A DNA stretch of 64,000 nucleotides from a virus: positions 22,601 through 86,600 of the IMG/VR virus record IMGVR_UViG_3300030109_003951. The stretch is one strand, 5' to 3'. Under the pieces are notes generated by a model. It did no database searches, was not told the DNA's origin, and was given only the letters and a program-made list of their open reading frames with translations. A program made the position numbers and the translations under genes. Shown here in pieces: positions 18,901 through 26,348 of the stretch. Position 1 is the first letter of the stretch; each line of letters starts with the position of its first letter.

Positions 18901-20886
18901 ATTGATTTTGGTGAAGACGATGGTGATGATATTCTACCAAGTGGGTATTCTACTTCTGCAAACACTGGCTCTGTAGGAAAAATTACTATCACTTTAGATG
19001 GTTCTACAGGGGATGCTGATGAAAACAGTTGGCTATTGTTCTCTCCCAATTTAACTGGGTATTACTTAGTTTCAACAGAAGGTTATGACCAAGACGGGAA
19101 TAGAAATTCCAATGATAATGCTGCTTACCCTACTGGTACTTGGAGTAATGGCACTGCTAATGCTGATAACGCTCATTTACCTTTTTTGGCAAGTCCAGAA
19201 GGATTAATCCCAAAACATATAATGCATGTTATCAGTCATGAAATTGTATTAGGTAATGAGTCTGATGGAGATGCAGGAACAGCAGGTAACGATGGTACGC
19301 CATATAACACAACACAAAAACACATATTGATAGTAGATAATTTAAACACAAGTTCTACTTTTATTTCTAATTATTATATGATTATGAGGCCAGCAGAAAC
19401 TTGTATATATCCTAATACCCCTCATAATAAAATTGATTTATACAAGTGTAGTTCTAAATATACAAAACAAGCATACAGTGACGAAATGTATTCGACTACT
19501 GCTCACATAAATATTTGGAACGGAGAAAATGTTGGAGGATTTAAAAACCGAATCGGATTTAATGAGGCAGTTCAATCTATGTACGTTTTAGTAAATACTG
19601 ATTCAACATCTAGTGATATTCAATTAGTTCCTAGAGGTGTCGAAAACATCGCTAATACAGGCTCAACATATGGAACATCTAGCCCGACCTTTAATTATTA
19701 TTCTACACTGTTTGGAAAAGACAAAAGATTTGAAGACGGTATTTCTTATGACGTGTTGTTAAATGATGGCGATGTTAATGAAAGAAAACAAATGGGTGTA
19801 TCTGTTAGTGCTATTGCTAATGAGTTAAAATGTAGATTAAATTTCGGTTCTAAATTTTCTAATAAAATGGCAGGTATAGTTTCTGTTGGGGAAATATTTA
19901 CAGTAAAAACCCCATTACCCTCTAAAATAAGAAACCCAGTCAAAGCAAATATTGCATCTACAGTTACTATTGCATCTGAGGCAGAAGATATAGTTAAAAA
20001 TATAATGAAAACACATGATATTGATTTTACAGAAACGGCTTTAGAATATCCTTATTTCACAGGGCCAGAATTTAATGGCACTGATTTATATAATTCTATA
20101 AAATATTTATTAGACTTTAAAGATAAAAGGTTGATTGTAAAGCCTAGCGGTATTACTTTAAGACCAGATACTTCTGATTTAGATTATTCTCCAATAAGAA
20201 TATCAGAAAAAGATAGCACAGTTCAAGTAATAGATGTCCATAAAGAAGATTCACGTTACGATTTTTATAACGAAATAATAGTATATGGTAGAGATGTAAA
20301 ATCAATTAGAAGATTAAATAGAAGTGTAAAAGAGATAGGAAGAAAAACATTAGAACATGTGGACGAAACCATAGTTACTCAAACCGAGGCGGATTCTAAA
20401 GCATTAAAATTATTAAATTTACATAGTAAAAGTACTTTTAGGATAACTGTAAAAATACCAATAACTAATGTCGAATTACTTAGAGTTGGTGACATTATTA
20501 CTATGCATTTCCCGAATAAAAATATACCCAATGGGGAATATTTAATTTTTGAAATAAGATATAATAATATGGGTATTATGGAATTAGAAGTTGGCGCATA
20601 CAATAAAGGTTTAACAGATAGCATCGCTGAACTTATGGTCAAAAATAAAAAGACTCTTTCGTTCTTGAGGTCAACCAGATTTAAGGCTGTAGACGAAAGT
20701 TCTAACTTTTTTGATACTGTTAAAATTAGAGATATTAAGTTAACAGTTAGTAAAACTGGGGTGTTTGGAACCCCATTTACCATTGGATTTAATTATGCAG
20801 TTAATGTAGCGAGTAACAGCGTGGGATTCAACCCAAGTTTAGGTTCAGTTGGTACAGAGATAATTTTAGAGGAGGAACTAGTATGA
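12997..20886 (+). CDS. giant tail hub / tip protein
   Basis: A 2629-residue protein, the largest in the window. The N terminus is beta-rich. The long middle is rich in Ser, Thr, Asn, Gly and Asp, as in tail tip and fibre proteins. Near residues 2330-2550 a hub-like module is visible: LRPDTSDLDYSPIRI, IIVYGRD, LRVGDIITMHFPNKNIPNG and EVGAYNKGL. This resembles baseplate hub proteins that close the tube. Gene order after distal tail and lectin genes supports it. The start overlaps the previous stop as TAATG. No protease or peptidoglycan hydrolase motif was seen. Receptor binding and tail closure are the likely roles. Confidence 0.65.
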   Translation: MAGVGLYQLTVMKEGSTPMTTITGSNIQFSVPTNPLLKDKNSFAVSSFKLVCYEIYNSATAPTASGTSSSANGVSNSDGSSDATLSGLVNKAYPTGITGVAINNGGGYSTSNDTFTVDGRDATLYFSEGDEVFDDGGNLIGTINAVTSTSIELKANALVAVSDDEVLRSNASDSFDDYLSNLGRTKPYRLRVFDAERAIGQEMSTLNTNIATNDFFVVIHADNANLHHVAKITNVIASDGGTHDFIEFDPPMAADIPINTKFSIYKGPLKTRTDAVAVAYGLLNTETNFDSSGDGSDDITVNKHIEYTYVAAPNFYFYNDRLRKDDQLDHDTKYAIRRTILKSDNSEDHSVSIFTTKSEFGKFISDTGEYNHHGLLVDNLRTADEVTLTVAGQTITQDNVTAYRRYVDDNDGDATPFGLSSKTVSYDPDTTVWADFALNISRERSGKITTAFGDGPKRYLYYDDSAIKNEIIPRVMDVQFSDSITDAGSYAEIKIADTQNIMAKKIKIYDPIELKQLVSRGEITHLENSKLFGTITSQSSGDTVLVFDGLEEGQDLRTLLAFGSLFETIRINSHRYRISAIGAPSNGSQQVTISHHRASDASSFSSGGLQENLTSAVAHRRTWSKLTSTLMVDFTIDTQISYNSLPLSADIVIGSDTLSYNGVALTDFSESRINGLELTLLGNNNFRGQRVKVKYGDAKNGYVKLQDFTRSHYSTLSQGTGLTTNNMVQGYFPVDVMTNIAGVTTYQSAVNLTDTSLKTPSLLDYFSGGFVVEKTIFKGKVETLEEKTEFGGSQILNITGRSDISKLLNPVLNKGFKFSEDWVYSTLSPYQEITDSTKNTAETVEIGEVAIDASASGILTGDIIFNSSGRFMGVCGDSGSTFKLEDGSLSYSGNSKDIFKSTYNLLDSNITGSSASSSSNHILFGKAITSNPLLINTPTPLKGVSDKGFFFTGGNRLTFKITSELLDSTEGSTLIGTSSSSDGRARGYFLDEIRDVGDLDIGFYAKARDEGIHTINSLSHYTVVNIESGEGEVAIELAPNCPAILARVDRNANDIRFETVTVTTTQIDAASDDDSSQTFFDGTTYAVGHRNSITVDTGSPNVNIGEGNPVYKSDGTFVGIIWKILAVTGATTPSEWQVLFYSALPVSLTENEQLYVCNTKYTHGMYFINTQGLNDGGLLMHVHPSLGNSRKPIRFTGNFTTAYKSITPTIENKSTSDRYGEPIYRYIDLQRGTKGGLRRTTNNRVTGQKHLEYKVQSGNIHAYAPAFKAKQGIVGTFHQPVPITKDSKSDDFNGGGIGRPESRGVGPAHGSNTLDESIKNKGYSHFSRIAKIAAVSGNAWAIDAATGTGFGDGASHGASVTNIYGKVDNWRWGNPLEKLKNIVERLDPKTISYHLFSPCDLFPESMSRPNHLGYAARDLTDYNLVLHDRGAYRRSDVLHESYAGSLSSHEMTDESFETVPITSSSITGDQIKRFGLMRLIELTFDWHFNVIDAENPPEDDTSIDGDDEYQFFPSRAMNTYTPAGSYKITSWDSITVANVQKYTSGSWGTPNEATIDADFANQTNEAGAGILYTETGDLIGYVGSSGSASSADGKLTITGGGSPVTQFPTGSDSLYTGVVFQFRHIKTNINQGKFSNVLRGVGEADSTVATSTSKYHQLKGAVFSGRYFGGANYDDNAKDTTLNFSTASGSIGFAKTGDNATTIQSEFATGSFTGNPASTGSGVITNISINTSNLAVGDYVFSSEVSGAIASIDASDEITLDVNNTGTTAGQTIFYVRDDNLALLRLPPVFDNISGTWTGNPFLFEDPDSVYATQTHHAQGDMFFTSRVMYYLSQGLHIYRGTKAVVLDRFSIEDTTSETLSKGMVFPVSDMFYKHYQSGSSNQHVELFLKMSSKKFQSNASDATEYPTTGPYIQFANKNSNGVVNTNVTTENAANNVGDGAKVVFKPLLHLNQGGYSSDTPVQNEFCVIDFGEDDGDDILPSGYSTSANTGSVGKITITLDGSTGDADENSWLLFSPNLTGYYLVSTEGYDQDGNRNSNDNAAYPTGTWSNGTANADNAHLPFLASPEGLIPKHIMHVISHEIVLGNESDGDAGTAGNDGTPYNTTQKHILIVDNLNTSSTFISNYYMIMRPAETCIYPNTPHNKIDLYKCSSKYTKQAYSDEMYSTTAHINIWNGENVGGFKNRIGFNEAVQSMYVLVNTDSTSSDIQLVPRGVENIANTGSTYGTSSPTFNYYSTLFGKDKRFEDGISYDVLLNDGDVNERKQMGVSVSAIANELKCRLNFGSKFSNKMAGIVSVGEIFTVKTPLPSKIRNPVKANIASTVTIASEAEDIVKNIMKTHDIDFTETALEYPYFTGPEFNGTDLYNSIKYLLDFKDKRLIVKPSGITLRPDTSDLDYSPIRISEKDSTVQVIDVHKEDSRYDFYNEIIVYGRDVKSIRRLNRSVKEIGRKTLEHVDETIVTQTEADSKALKLLNLHSKSTFRITVKIPITNVELLRVGDIITMHFPNKNIPNGEYLIFEIRYNNMGIMELEVGAYNKGLTDSIAELMVKNKKTLSFLRSTRFKAVDESSNFFDTVKIRDIKLTVSKTGVFGTPFTIGFNYAVNVASNSVGFNPSLGSVGTEIILEEELV

Positions 20887-21302
20887 TAACAGAAGAGGCA
20901 AAGAAAAAAATTAATTTGTTTTTACAAAATTTTTTTACAACGGGTAATGTAGGAACTGGTAGCGATTCAACTAATCCGAATTCAAATAGTTTAGATGTCC
21001 CTATATTAGCATCTAATAGTAGTTTGACGGTTACAAATACTGGTGATACTAGCACAGATTTTAAAATGGTAGTTTTAGGTAGTCAATTGTCAGCAAGTGT
21101 TGTTAGAGAGTTTGGTATATTTGGTACGTTGCCCCAAGATGATGCATTTGATGAAATGTATGGTGGTACTTCTAATCCTGCAACTGATGGTAGTAATTAT
21201 GCATCAGAAACTACTATGTTATCTAGATTATCTTTTGAAGGTTTAGGCCCATTTAATAATTCAGATGAAATAACATTTACACTTTCAGTGGAGGTAGAAT
21301 AA
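20883..21302 (+). CDS. small tail or baseplate protein
   Basis: A 139-residue beta-rich protein coupled to the giant tail gene by an ATGA overlap and to the fibre gene by TAATG. An N-terminal helix (EEAKKKINLFLQNFF) is followed by strands and LSASVVREFGIFG. Proteins of this type link hub and fibre in several tailed viruses. That role is inferred from position. Confidence 0.5.
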   Translation: MITEEAKKKINLFLQNFFTTGNVGTGSDSTNPNSNSLDVPILASNSSLTVTNTGDTSTDFKMVVLGSQLSASVVREFGIFGTLPQDDAFDEMYGGTSNPATDGSNYASETTMLSRLSFEGLGPFNNSDEITFTLSVEVE

Positions 21303-23851
21303 TGACATTAATAGTTAACAATGACGGAGTAGGAATAAGCCAATTGGTAACACCAGCAAATACTGGTGACGAAACAGCAAGTTTACAAATTAGAGATGGG
21401 CTAGATTTCCCACACTCTGGGGTTTTCAAAGCATTGTATTCTGCGGCTACAGGAAATTACGCATTGAAAAATGGTGCGGCTGGAAGTATGGGATTCAATT
21501 TCACTTATGCTGGTGGAACATCCCCAACAGTAGCAGTTGCAGCAGGTAAAATATTTAGAGACGGGAAATATGTTTCAATAAGTGCTTTAAGCGCACACGC
21601 ATTAACTAGACCAAGTTCTGGTCACTTCTACCATCTAGTAGTAGTCAAAGCAGATAATTCAATGGATGTTAGGGAATCTTCTGCTAATGATGACATCCCA
21701 GAATTAACAGATGGAGATATTCCTATTGGTTTAGTTAAAGTTGCTCACGATGCTAATACTGCAACTGCAAGTTTACCAACACAGTTTTTTACATCACACA
21801 AAACAGACAATAATTTATCAGTAGGTTATGTAAATTCAAATGCATATACTCCGATAGGTGAACTAAGTGCTAGTGCAAGTGGTTTAGCGATTGATGGAAC
21901 AACTGCTACTATAGTTACTACTCCATTTATGTCATTAGGAAATGGTGCTACAAATGCGGGAGCATTAAGATTATTAGAAGATACAGATAATGGCGCACAT
22001 TATACTGGTTTTCAAGCACCTGCGGCAGTTACCGCAAATACACTTTATACTTTACCTGCCGATTATCCAGCAAGTAACAAGGTATTACAATCTACAGATG
22101 CGGGTATCTTAAGTTGGGAAACTATGTCTAGTGGAGCGGCTTTAACTGGTTCAACTGATAATACAATAGTAACTGTTACTGGTGCAAACGCTATTGCTGG
22201 TGAAGCCAATTTAACTTTTGATGGAACAGATTTAAAATTATTAAAAGATGCTAACAACGCAGATGTTTCATTAACTTTAGGTACATCTGACACTGAGGCA
22301 CTTAATCTACAAGTTCTTAACGGCAGTTCTAACAAAACAGCAGAGGAAATTAGAATTACTACAAAAACTGCATCGGGTACAGCAAATCATTCTAAAATAT
22401 CTGTTTACATAGATGAAGTAGAAATCTTAGATATTGATGACGGTGGTATAGATTTAGCATCGGGCAAAACATTTGCAATTGATGGAACTGATTTAGTATC
22501 AAGTCCTATTACTGCATTAAATAATGCAACCGCAAATGAACTTGTTACTGTTGGCTCTACTACAACTGAGTTAGATGCTGAATCCAATTTAACTTTTGAT
22601 GGTAAATCTATGGTGGTTAACACAGATACTTCGGGGGATGGTGCAGAAGATTTAGTAGGGCTTCACGTTGATTTTGATAGAACAGTTGCGGGTTCTGGAA
22701 CAGCCGCACATAACGATATTGGAATTAACTTAGATGTTAACTCTGCTAGTTTAGGAACATCATCTGTTATAGGTATGGACATTGATGTTGTTGGGGCGAC
22801 CAGTGGAACTTCGACAGCAACAGGTCTTACGGTTAATGTGGGTTCAGCAGATACGAATTATGCAGCACTTTTGAATGGTGGTAATGTTGGTATTGGGACT
22901 AGTACTCCTACTGCTCCTTTACATGTATTTACAACTAGTACTGCTGATACATTAAGATTAGAGGTAGATGATGATGGTACTGATACTGCACCCGATTTAG
23001 TTTTCAAAAGAACTAGTGCCGACCCTGCATCGGGAGATACACTTGGTAATATTATTTGGCAAGGTATGAATGATAATGGTAGTGGAACAATAGCAGAACA
23101 TGAATACGCAGATATGTATGCTAGAATAAATACCACTACTGCTGGTTCTGAATCGGGAGAACTATACTTTAGAACTCTTTTATCTGGTACTAGTAGAAGA
23201 AGATTGGATATGTCTTTGACAAAAACTGTAATAAATGAAGACGGTCAAAACATTGATACTAGAATCGAAAGTACTGGTGATATTAATTGTTTTGTTGTTG
23301 ATGCTGGTTTAGATAAAGTAGGAATTGGTCTTGCTACACCTAAAACAAAGTTAACAGTTGAGGGTGCTTTCACACTAAAAGAACAAGCAGATGCCGATGG
23401 TGATACTGCGGCTTACGGTCAATTATGGGTTCATGATGACACACCTAATACATTATATTTTACAAATGATGCAGGTAATGATATACTATTATCAGAAGAA
23501 GTTTTCATAATTTCTTTATCTGATGAAACTACAGACTTAACAACTGGAAATGGTAAAGCAAGTTTCAATATGCCTTTTGCTATGACACTAACTGGTGTAA
23601 AAGCAACTGTTAATACTGCACCAGTAGGCTCAACTATTACAGTAGATATAAATGAAGCAGGGTCAACAATACTTTCTACTAAATTAACAATAGATGCTAG
23701 TGAACTTACTTCTTCATCTGCTGCTGCTGCGCCAGTAATCAGTGATGCTTCTTTAGCGAATGATGCTTTGATAACTTTTGACATAGACCAAATAGGTTCT
23801 TCTACTGCTGGTAAAGGATTAAAGGTTACACTTTATGGATATAGGACATGA
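21302..23851 (+). CDS. tail fibre / receptor-binding protein
   Basis: An 849-residue, Ala/Thr/Gly/Asp-rich protein. The N-terminal 150 residues form a compact attachment region. The centre has repeats with LTFDGTDLKLLKDA, LTFDGKSMVVNTD and GNVGIGTSTPTAPLHV, which are typical of phage tail fibres. Residues 730-849 form a beta domain rather than an S74 peptidase, since no catalytic Ser-Lys pair is apparent. Likely trimeric and likely to contact the host cell surface. Confidence 0.7.
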   Translation: MTLIVNNDGVGISQLVTPANTGDETASLQIRDGLDFPHSGVFKALYSAATGNYALKNGAAGSMGFNFTYAGGTSPTVAVAAGKIFRDGKYVSISALSAHALTRPSSGHFYHLVVVKADNSMDVRESSANDDIPELTDGDIPIGLVKVAHDANTATASLPTQFFTSHKTDNNLSVGYVNSNAYTPIGELSASASGLAIDGTTATIVTTPFMSLGNGATNAGALRLLEDTDNGAHYTGFQAPAAVTANTLYTLPADYPASNKVLQSTDAGILSWETMSSGAALTGSTDNTIVTVTGANAIAGEANLTFDGTDLKLLKDANNADVSLTLGTSDTEALNLQVLNGSSNKTAEEIRITTKTASGTANHSKISVYIDEVEILDIDDGGIDLASGKTFAIDGTDLVSSPITALNNATANELVTVGSTTTELDAESNLTFDGKSMVVNTDTSGDGAEDLVGLHVDFDRTVAGSGTAAHNDIGINLDVNSASLGTSSVIGMDIDVVGATSGTSTATGLTVNVGSADTNYAALLNGGNVGIGTSTPTAPLHVFTTSTADTLRLEVDDDGTDTAPDLVFKRTSADPASGDTLGNIIWQGMNDNGSGTIAEHEYADMYARINTTTAGSESGELYFRTLLSGTSRRRLDMSLTKTVINEDGQNIDTRIESTGDINCFVVDAGLDKVGIGLATPKTKLTVEGAFTLKEQADADGDTAAYGQLWVHDDTPNTLYFTNDAGNDILLSEEVFIISLSDETTDLTTGNGKASFNMPFAMTLTGVKATVNTAPVGSTITVDINEAGSTILSTKLTIDASELTSSSAAAAPVISDASLANDALITFDIDQIGSSTAGKGLKVTLYGYRT

Positions 23852-24348
23852 TTGATATGGGTATTATTGTTATTAATTCTTATGCTTTTGGTGCTGCTTC
23901 TGCTACTGCTGGAATTACTGCATCTATAGTATCTGATGATGGGGATGGGGATTTACAAGGGGTTTCTAGTAATAATTTTAATGATGGTGAAGTTCTACAA
24001 GTACAATATTCTGGTAGTGGAGGAAGTTCCGTAGCATACACATTTGCTAGAGGTTCTTCAGTAATGGATGTAGGAACTTTAAGTGATGGTCCCGCAGGTG
24101 GTAGACAATCAATGCAAGTTATAGCATGGAAAGGTAATGCTAACCCTGCCAGTGGTAGTGATGTCACTTTATCGGGAACTGGTAGTAGCAATTCTAATGT
24201 TCATACAACTGTTGAAGAAACAGGAACTATTTATGTTATGATTAAAGCCAACTATGGTTCTGATTTTACATTAACTATATCCCAAAACGTAGATAGTGGA
24301 ACTGCTACCGCTTCTGATACTTCCATAACCGTTTTAGATAATACATGA
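23848..24348 (+). CDS. small fibre-associated beta-rich protein
   Basis: A 166-residue Gly/Ser/Asn-rich protein overlapping the fibre stop as ATGA. It is predicted all-beta with no cysteines. Position after the fibre gene suggests a fibre tip or fibre chaperone. No family recognised. Confidence 0.55.
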   Translation: MIDMGIIVINSYAFGAASATAGITASIVSDDGDGDLQGVSSNNFNDGEVLQVQYSGSGGSSVAYTFARGSSVMDVGTLSDGPAGGRQSMQVIAWKGNANPASGSDVTLSGTGSSNSNVHTTVEETGTIYVMIKANYGSDFTLTISQNVDSGTATASDTSITVLDNT

Positions 24349-24355
24349 GGTAAAC

Positions 24356-24475
24356 ATGTCAGAAAAATTATCTCTTACCGTTTTAGAAACATGTGGTTTA
24401 TTTTTGATAGGAATATCTATGATTTCTAGTTTTTTTCTATTCATGTATGTTGTAGTTGAAAAACTGAAAAAGTAA
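24356..24475 (+). CDS. 39-residue single-span membrane peptide
   Basis: The last plus-strand gene of the late operon, with GAGGT seven bases before the ATG. Residues 13-35 form one hydrophobic helix (GLFLIGISMISSFFLFMYVV), followed by a Lys-rich tail. Size and position fit a holin-like or other lysis peptide, but a minor membrane protein is equally possible. Confidence 0.5.
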   Translation: MSEKLSLTVLETCGLFLIGISMISSFFLFMYVVVEKLKK

Positions 24476-24532
24476 AAGTGCAATTTTACCCAAACATACC
24501 CCTTCTACCCCTACCTTTGCGTTGCCACTTTT

Positions 24533-24552
24533 TTTAGTTGTAACATGTTACA
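24533..24552. repeat. 14-bp perfect palindrome after late operon
   Basis: TGTAACATGTTACA at 24539-24552 is self-complementary and follows a T7 tract that could end late-operon transcripts. GTTACAAAAAT recurs at 24547 and 24589, 42 bases apart. The region lies between the convergent late and replication operons, so bidirectional termination or a protein binding site are both possible. Confidence 0.4.
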
Positions 24553-24631
24553 AAAATAAATTGTGTTCACTTTCATTTACAAATACACGTTACAAAAATT
24601 TAACAAAAGAATATTTTAAAAAAAATTAGTT

Positions 24632-24835
24632 TTATGTATTTTCAAACTTCTTCTCTATCTGGAACACTTCTGGTTTTGGCGGACTTCGAGGTTTGATGCT
24701 TACGATAGTTTTCGACTTGGAAGGCTTACTCACAATTAATCCAAAAATAAAAGTCCAAAAGTAAAAAGATAAAGTTAGCATCAAATCATACGACATGACG
24801 CAAGTAAGTTTAATCGAATTATATTTTTTTCCCAA
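24632..24835 (-). CDS. small membrane protein at 3' end of replication operon
   Basis: A 67-residue protein with TTG start at 24835, chosen because GGAGGG lies five bases upstream. One hydrophobic helix (about residues 17-38) precedes a basic Pro-rich tail with KPRSPPKPE. Family not recognised. It is the last minus-strand gene and points at the late operon. Confidence 0.45.
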   Translation of the reverse strand: MGKKYNSIKLTCVMSYDLMLTLSFYFWTFIFGLIVSKPSKSKTIVSIKPRSPPKPEVFQIEKKFENT

Positions 24836-24874
24836 AATCCCTCCGCCTAAGCATCATTGGGAGGGGGGAAATAG

Positions 24875-25015
24875 TTAAGCGTTATTCCAAAAGTAAGAAC
24901 ATTCACTACAGTTCCACAATTTTACATCTGGCCTATTTGATACATATTTTCCTATCAGTCTCAAAGGAATGATTGACTTTTTACAATTAGGACAGTATTG
25001 CCTAATTGAAGCCAT
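24875..25015 (-). CDS. 46-residue zinc-ribbon protein
   Basis: A short frame with two CxxC pairs: CPNC near residue 8 and CSEC near residue 38. They are spaced as in a zinc ribbon (MASIRQYCPNCKK... LWNCSECSYFWNNA). It lies between two other small genes on the same strand. Probably a small nucleic-acid-binding or adaptor protein. Confidence 0.6.
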   Translation of the reverse strand: MASIRQYCPNCKKSIIPLRLIGKYVSNRPDVKLWNCSECSYFWNNA

Positions 25016-25017
25016 CG

Positions 25018-25173
25018 TTACCGTCTTCCACCGTCTTTTTCTTGTTCCATTAATCTTGCCATATATTCTTCGATAGTTGCTTCATCAATATTGCTTGAGC
25101 CGAAGGCTGCGAAGAACAATATAGATATTACCACTAAGAAGAAAAACCAAGCCATTACTTCTGCTGTTTCCAT
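25018..25173 (-). CDS. 51-residue single-span membrane protein
   Basis: ATG at 25173 with GGAG eight bases upstream. Residues 8-27 (AWFFFLVVISILFFAAF) form one membrane helix, followed by an acidic helical tail. It ends two bases before the zinc-ribbon gene. Function unknown. Confidence 0.5.
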   Translation of the reverse strand: METAEVMAWFFFLVVISILFFAAFGSSNIDEATIEEYMARLMEQEKDGGRR

Positions 25174-25192
25174 TCTTTTTCATCTCCTTTTT

Positions 25193-25474
25193 TTAATCGT
25201 GGGGCATTGCTTCTAAATAATTTTTTAATTGTATTAATAATTTTGTTATTTCTTGATACTCTTTTTCTTGTTTTGTGTCATATTGTTTATATTCGCTGCT
25301 GCTTTTATCTCTCGTAAAATATCCCTTCGTTGCCTGTGACGAACCAAAACTAATAATCTCTCCACCCAACTCACCAATTGCATTTATTGCATCTCTTTTA
25401 CTTTTGATTTGTTTAACAATATCTTCTTTTTTAATTTCCTCATTACTAAATCCTGTTCCTGTAAAATTTTGCAT
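25193..25474 (-). CDS. uncharacterised replication-operon protein
   Basis: A 93-residue helical, charged protein whose ATG overlaps the exonuclease stop as TAATG. It carries a Lys/Glu-rich core and a GGEIISFGSSQATKG segment. Translational coupling suggests an accessory of the exonuclease, which is inference. Confidence 0.55.
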   Translation of the reverse strand: MQNFTGTGFSNEEIKKEDIVKQIKSKRDAINAIGELGGEIISFGSSQATKGYFTRDKSSSEYKQYDTKQEKEYQEITKLLIQLKNYLEAMPHD

Positions 25475-26061
25475 TACCAATCAACCCCGATTTCAATTAC
25501 GCTATCTTGCACTTGACTATAAGCCTTTACCATGTTTTCTTTACCATGCTTCCACAAATCATATACTAATTTAGTATCTTTTGCACAATAATCCATAACA
25601 GTGTCATATTCTCCAGATTTCCACAATGCTGGTGCTTGGACACTTTCTAAAGATTTTTTCTCTCCTAAATTATAGTGAACTAGATTTTCTAAATGGAATC
25701 TTTCTCCTTGAGTCTTATTCAAGATAGTGCTAGTATCAATATATCTTTTTTCTGTTAAGTATTTGTGAATGCAACCAATGTGTGTCGTTGGTGAATCTCT
25801 TAATACTGGTAAATCAAATCCACGAATGTTATGGCCCAATAAGAAACCACCTTTCTCAAAATGGTCATCTAAATCAAACTTTAATTGTCTAAGAGGAAAT
25901 ACCCCTTCTTTTTGAATATCATTTTCATCTGCGTAAGTTTTCATTGTTGTGCCATCATATGTGCAAACTGTAGAAACTACAAACATGTGAGTGTTGCCCC
26001 AACCACCTATTTCATTGGAAAGATTTTTTGTTTCCAAATCTAAGGCCATTACATTACTCAA
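25474..26061 (-). CDS. DEDD-type 3'-5' exonuclease (RNase H fold)
   Basis: A 195-residue exonuclease. Motif I is ALDLET with Asp8 and Glu10. Motif II is LLGHNIRGFDLPVL, with the NxxxFD pattern. Motif III is YCAKDTKLVYDL, giving Tyr-x3-Asp, so it belongs to the DEDDy class used for proofreading and DNA or RNA end trimming. It is a free-standing protein, while the viral polymerase also keeps exonuclease motifs. It may process replication or recombination ends. Located at the 3' end of the replication operon. Confidence 0.8.
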   Translation of the reverse strand: MSNVMALDLETKNLSNEIGGWGNTHMFVVSTVCTYDGTTMKTYADENDIQKEGVFPLRQLKFDLDDHFEKGGFLLGHNIRGFDLPVLRDSPTTHIGCIHKYLTEKRYIDTSTILNKTQGERFHLENLVHYNLGEKKSLESVQAPALWKSGEYDTVMDYCAKDTKLVYDLWKHGKENMVKAYSQVQDSVIEIGVDW

Positions 26062-26117
26062 TTAATACCACCTACTACAAGACGCTATTTCATAAATCGA
26101 AAGCCAAGTAGTAGTGT

Positions 26118-26348
26118 TCATTGTTTATCGCTCCAAAGATTTAGTAGTTCTTTTTTCTTCTCATCTTCTTTGCCTTCTGGTTCTTCTGGCTCAACTGCTC
26201 TTTTCATATAAGCACATAATTTTACACCAGCAACAGGTAACAAGGAACACAATTCCCAACCATCTGCACCATGAGTATTCAAGACCTCTTGAATAATTTT
26301 TGGCCCCTTCTCTATATCAAATACTATGAAATCGTATTCCCAATTCAT
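26118..26348 (-). CDS. DUF4177-like small protein
   Basis: A 76-residue protein with GGAGG upstream of its ATG at 26348. The N-terminal NWEYDFIVFD...LNTHGADGWELCSLLP pattern is the DUF4177 signature (WEY...LN..G..GWEL), with a charged Glu/Lys tail added. The domain's role is not known. It overlaps the helicase gene by four bases. Confidence 0.6.
   Translation of the reverse strand: MNWEYDFIVFDIEKGPKIIQEVLNTHGADGWELCSLLPVAGVKLCAYMKRAVEPEEPEGKEDEKKKELLNLWSDKQ

Noticed and set aside
14165-20783. Long open frames on the opposite strand or shifted frames within the giant tail gene
   Set aside because: They lack ribosome binding sites, overlap a clear gene entirely and have unlikely compositions such as long Leu/Ile runs.
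22063-23784. Minus-strand frames opposite the fibre gene
   Set aside because: They are complements of repetitive Ala/Thr/Asp-rich coding sequence and have no promoter or ribosome binding site.
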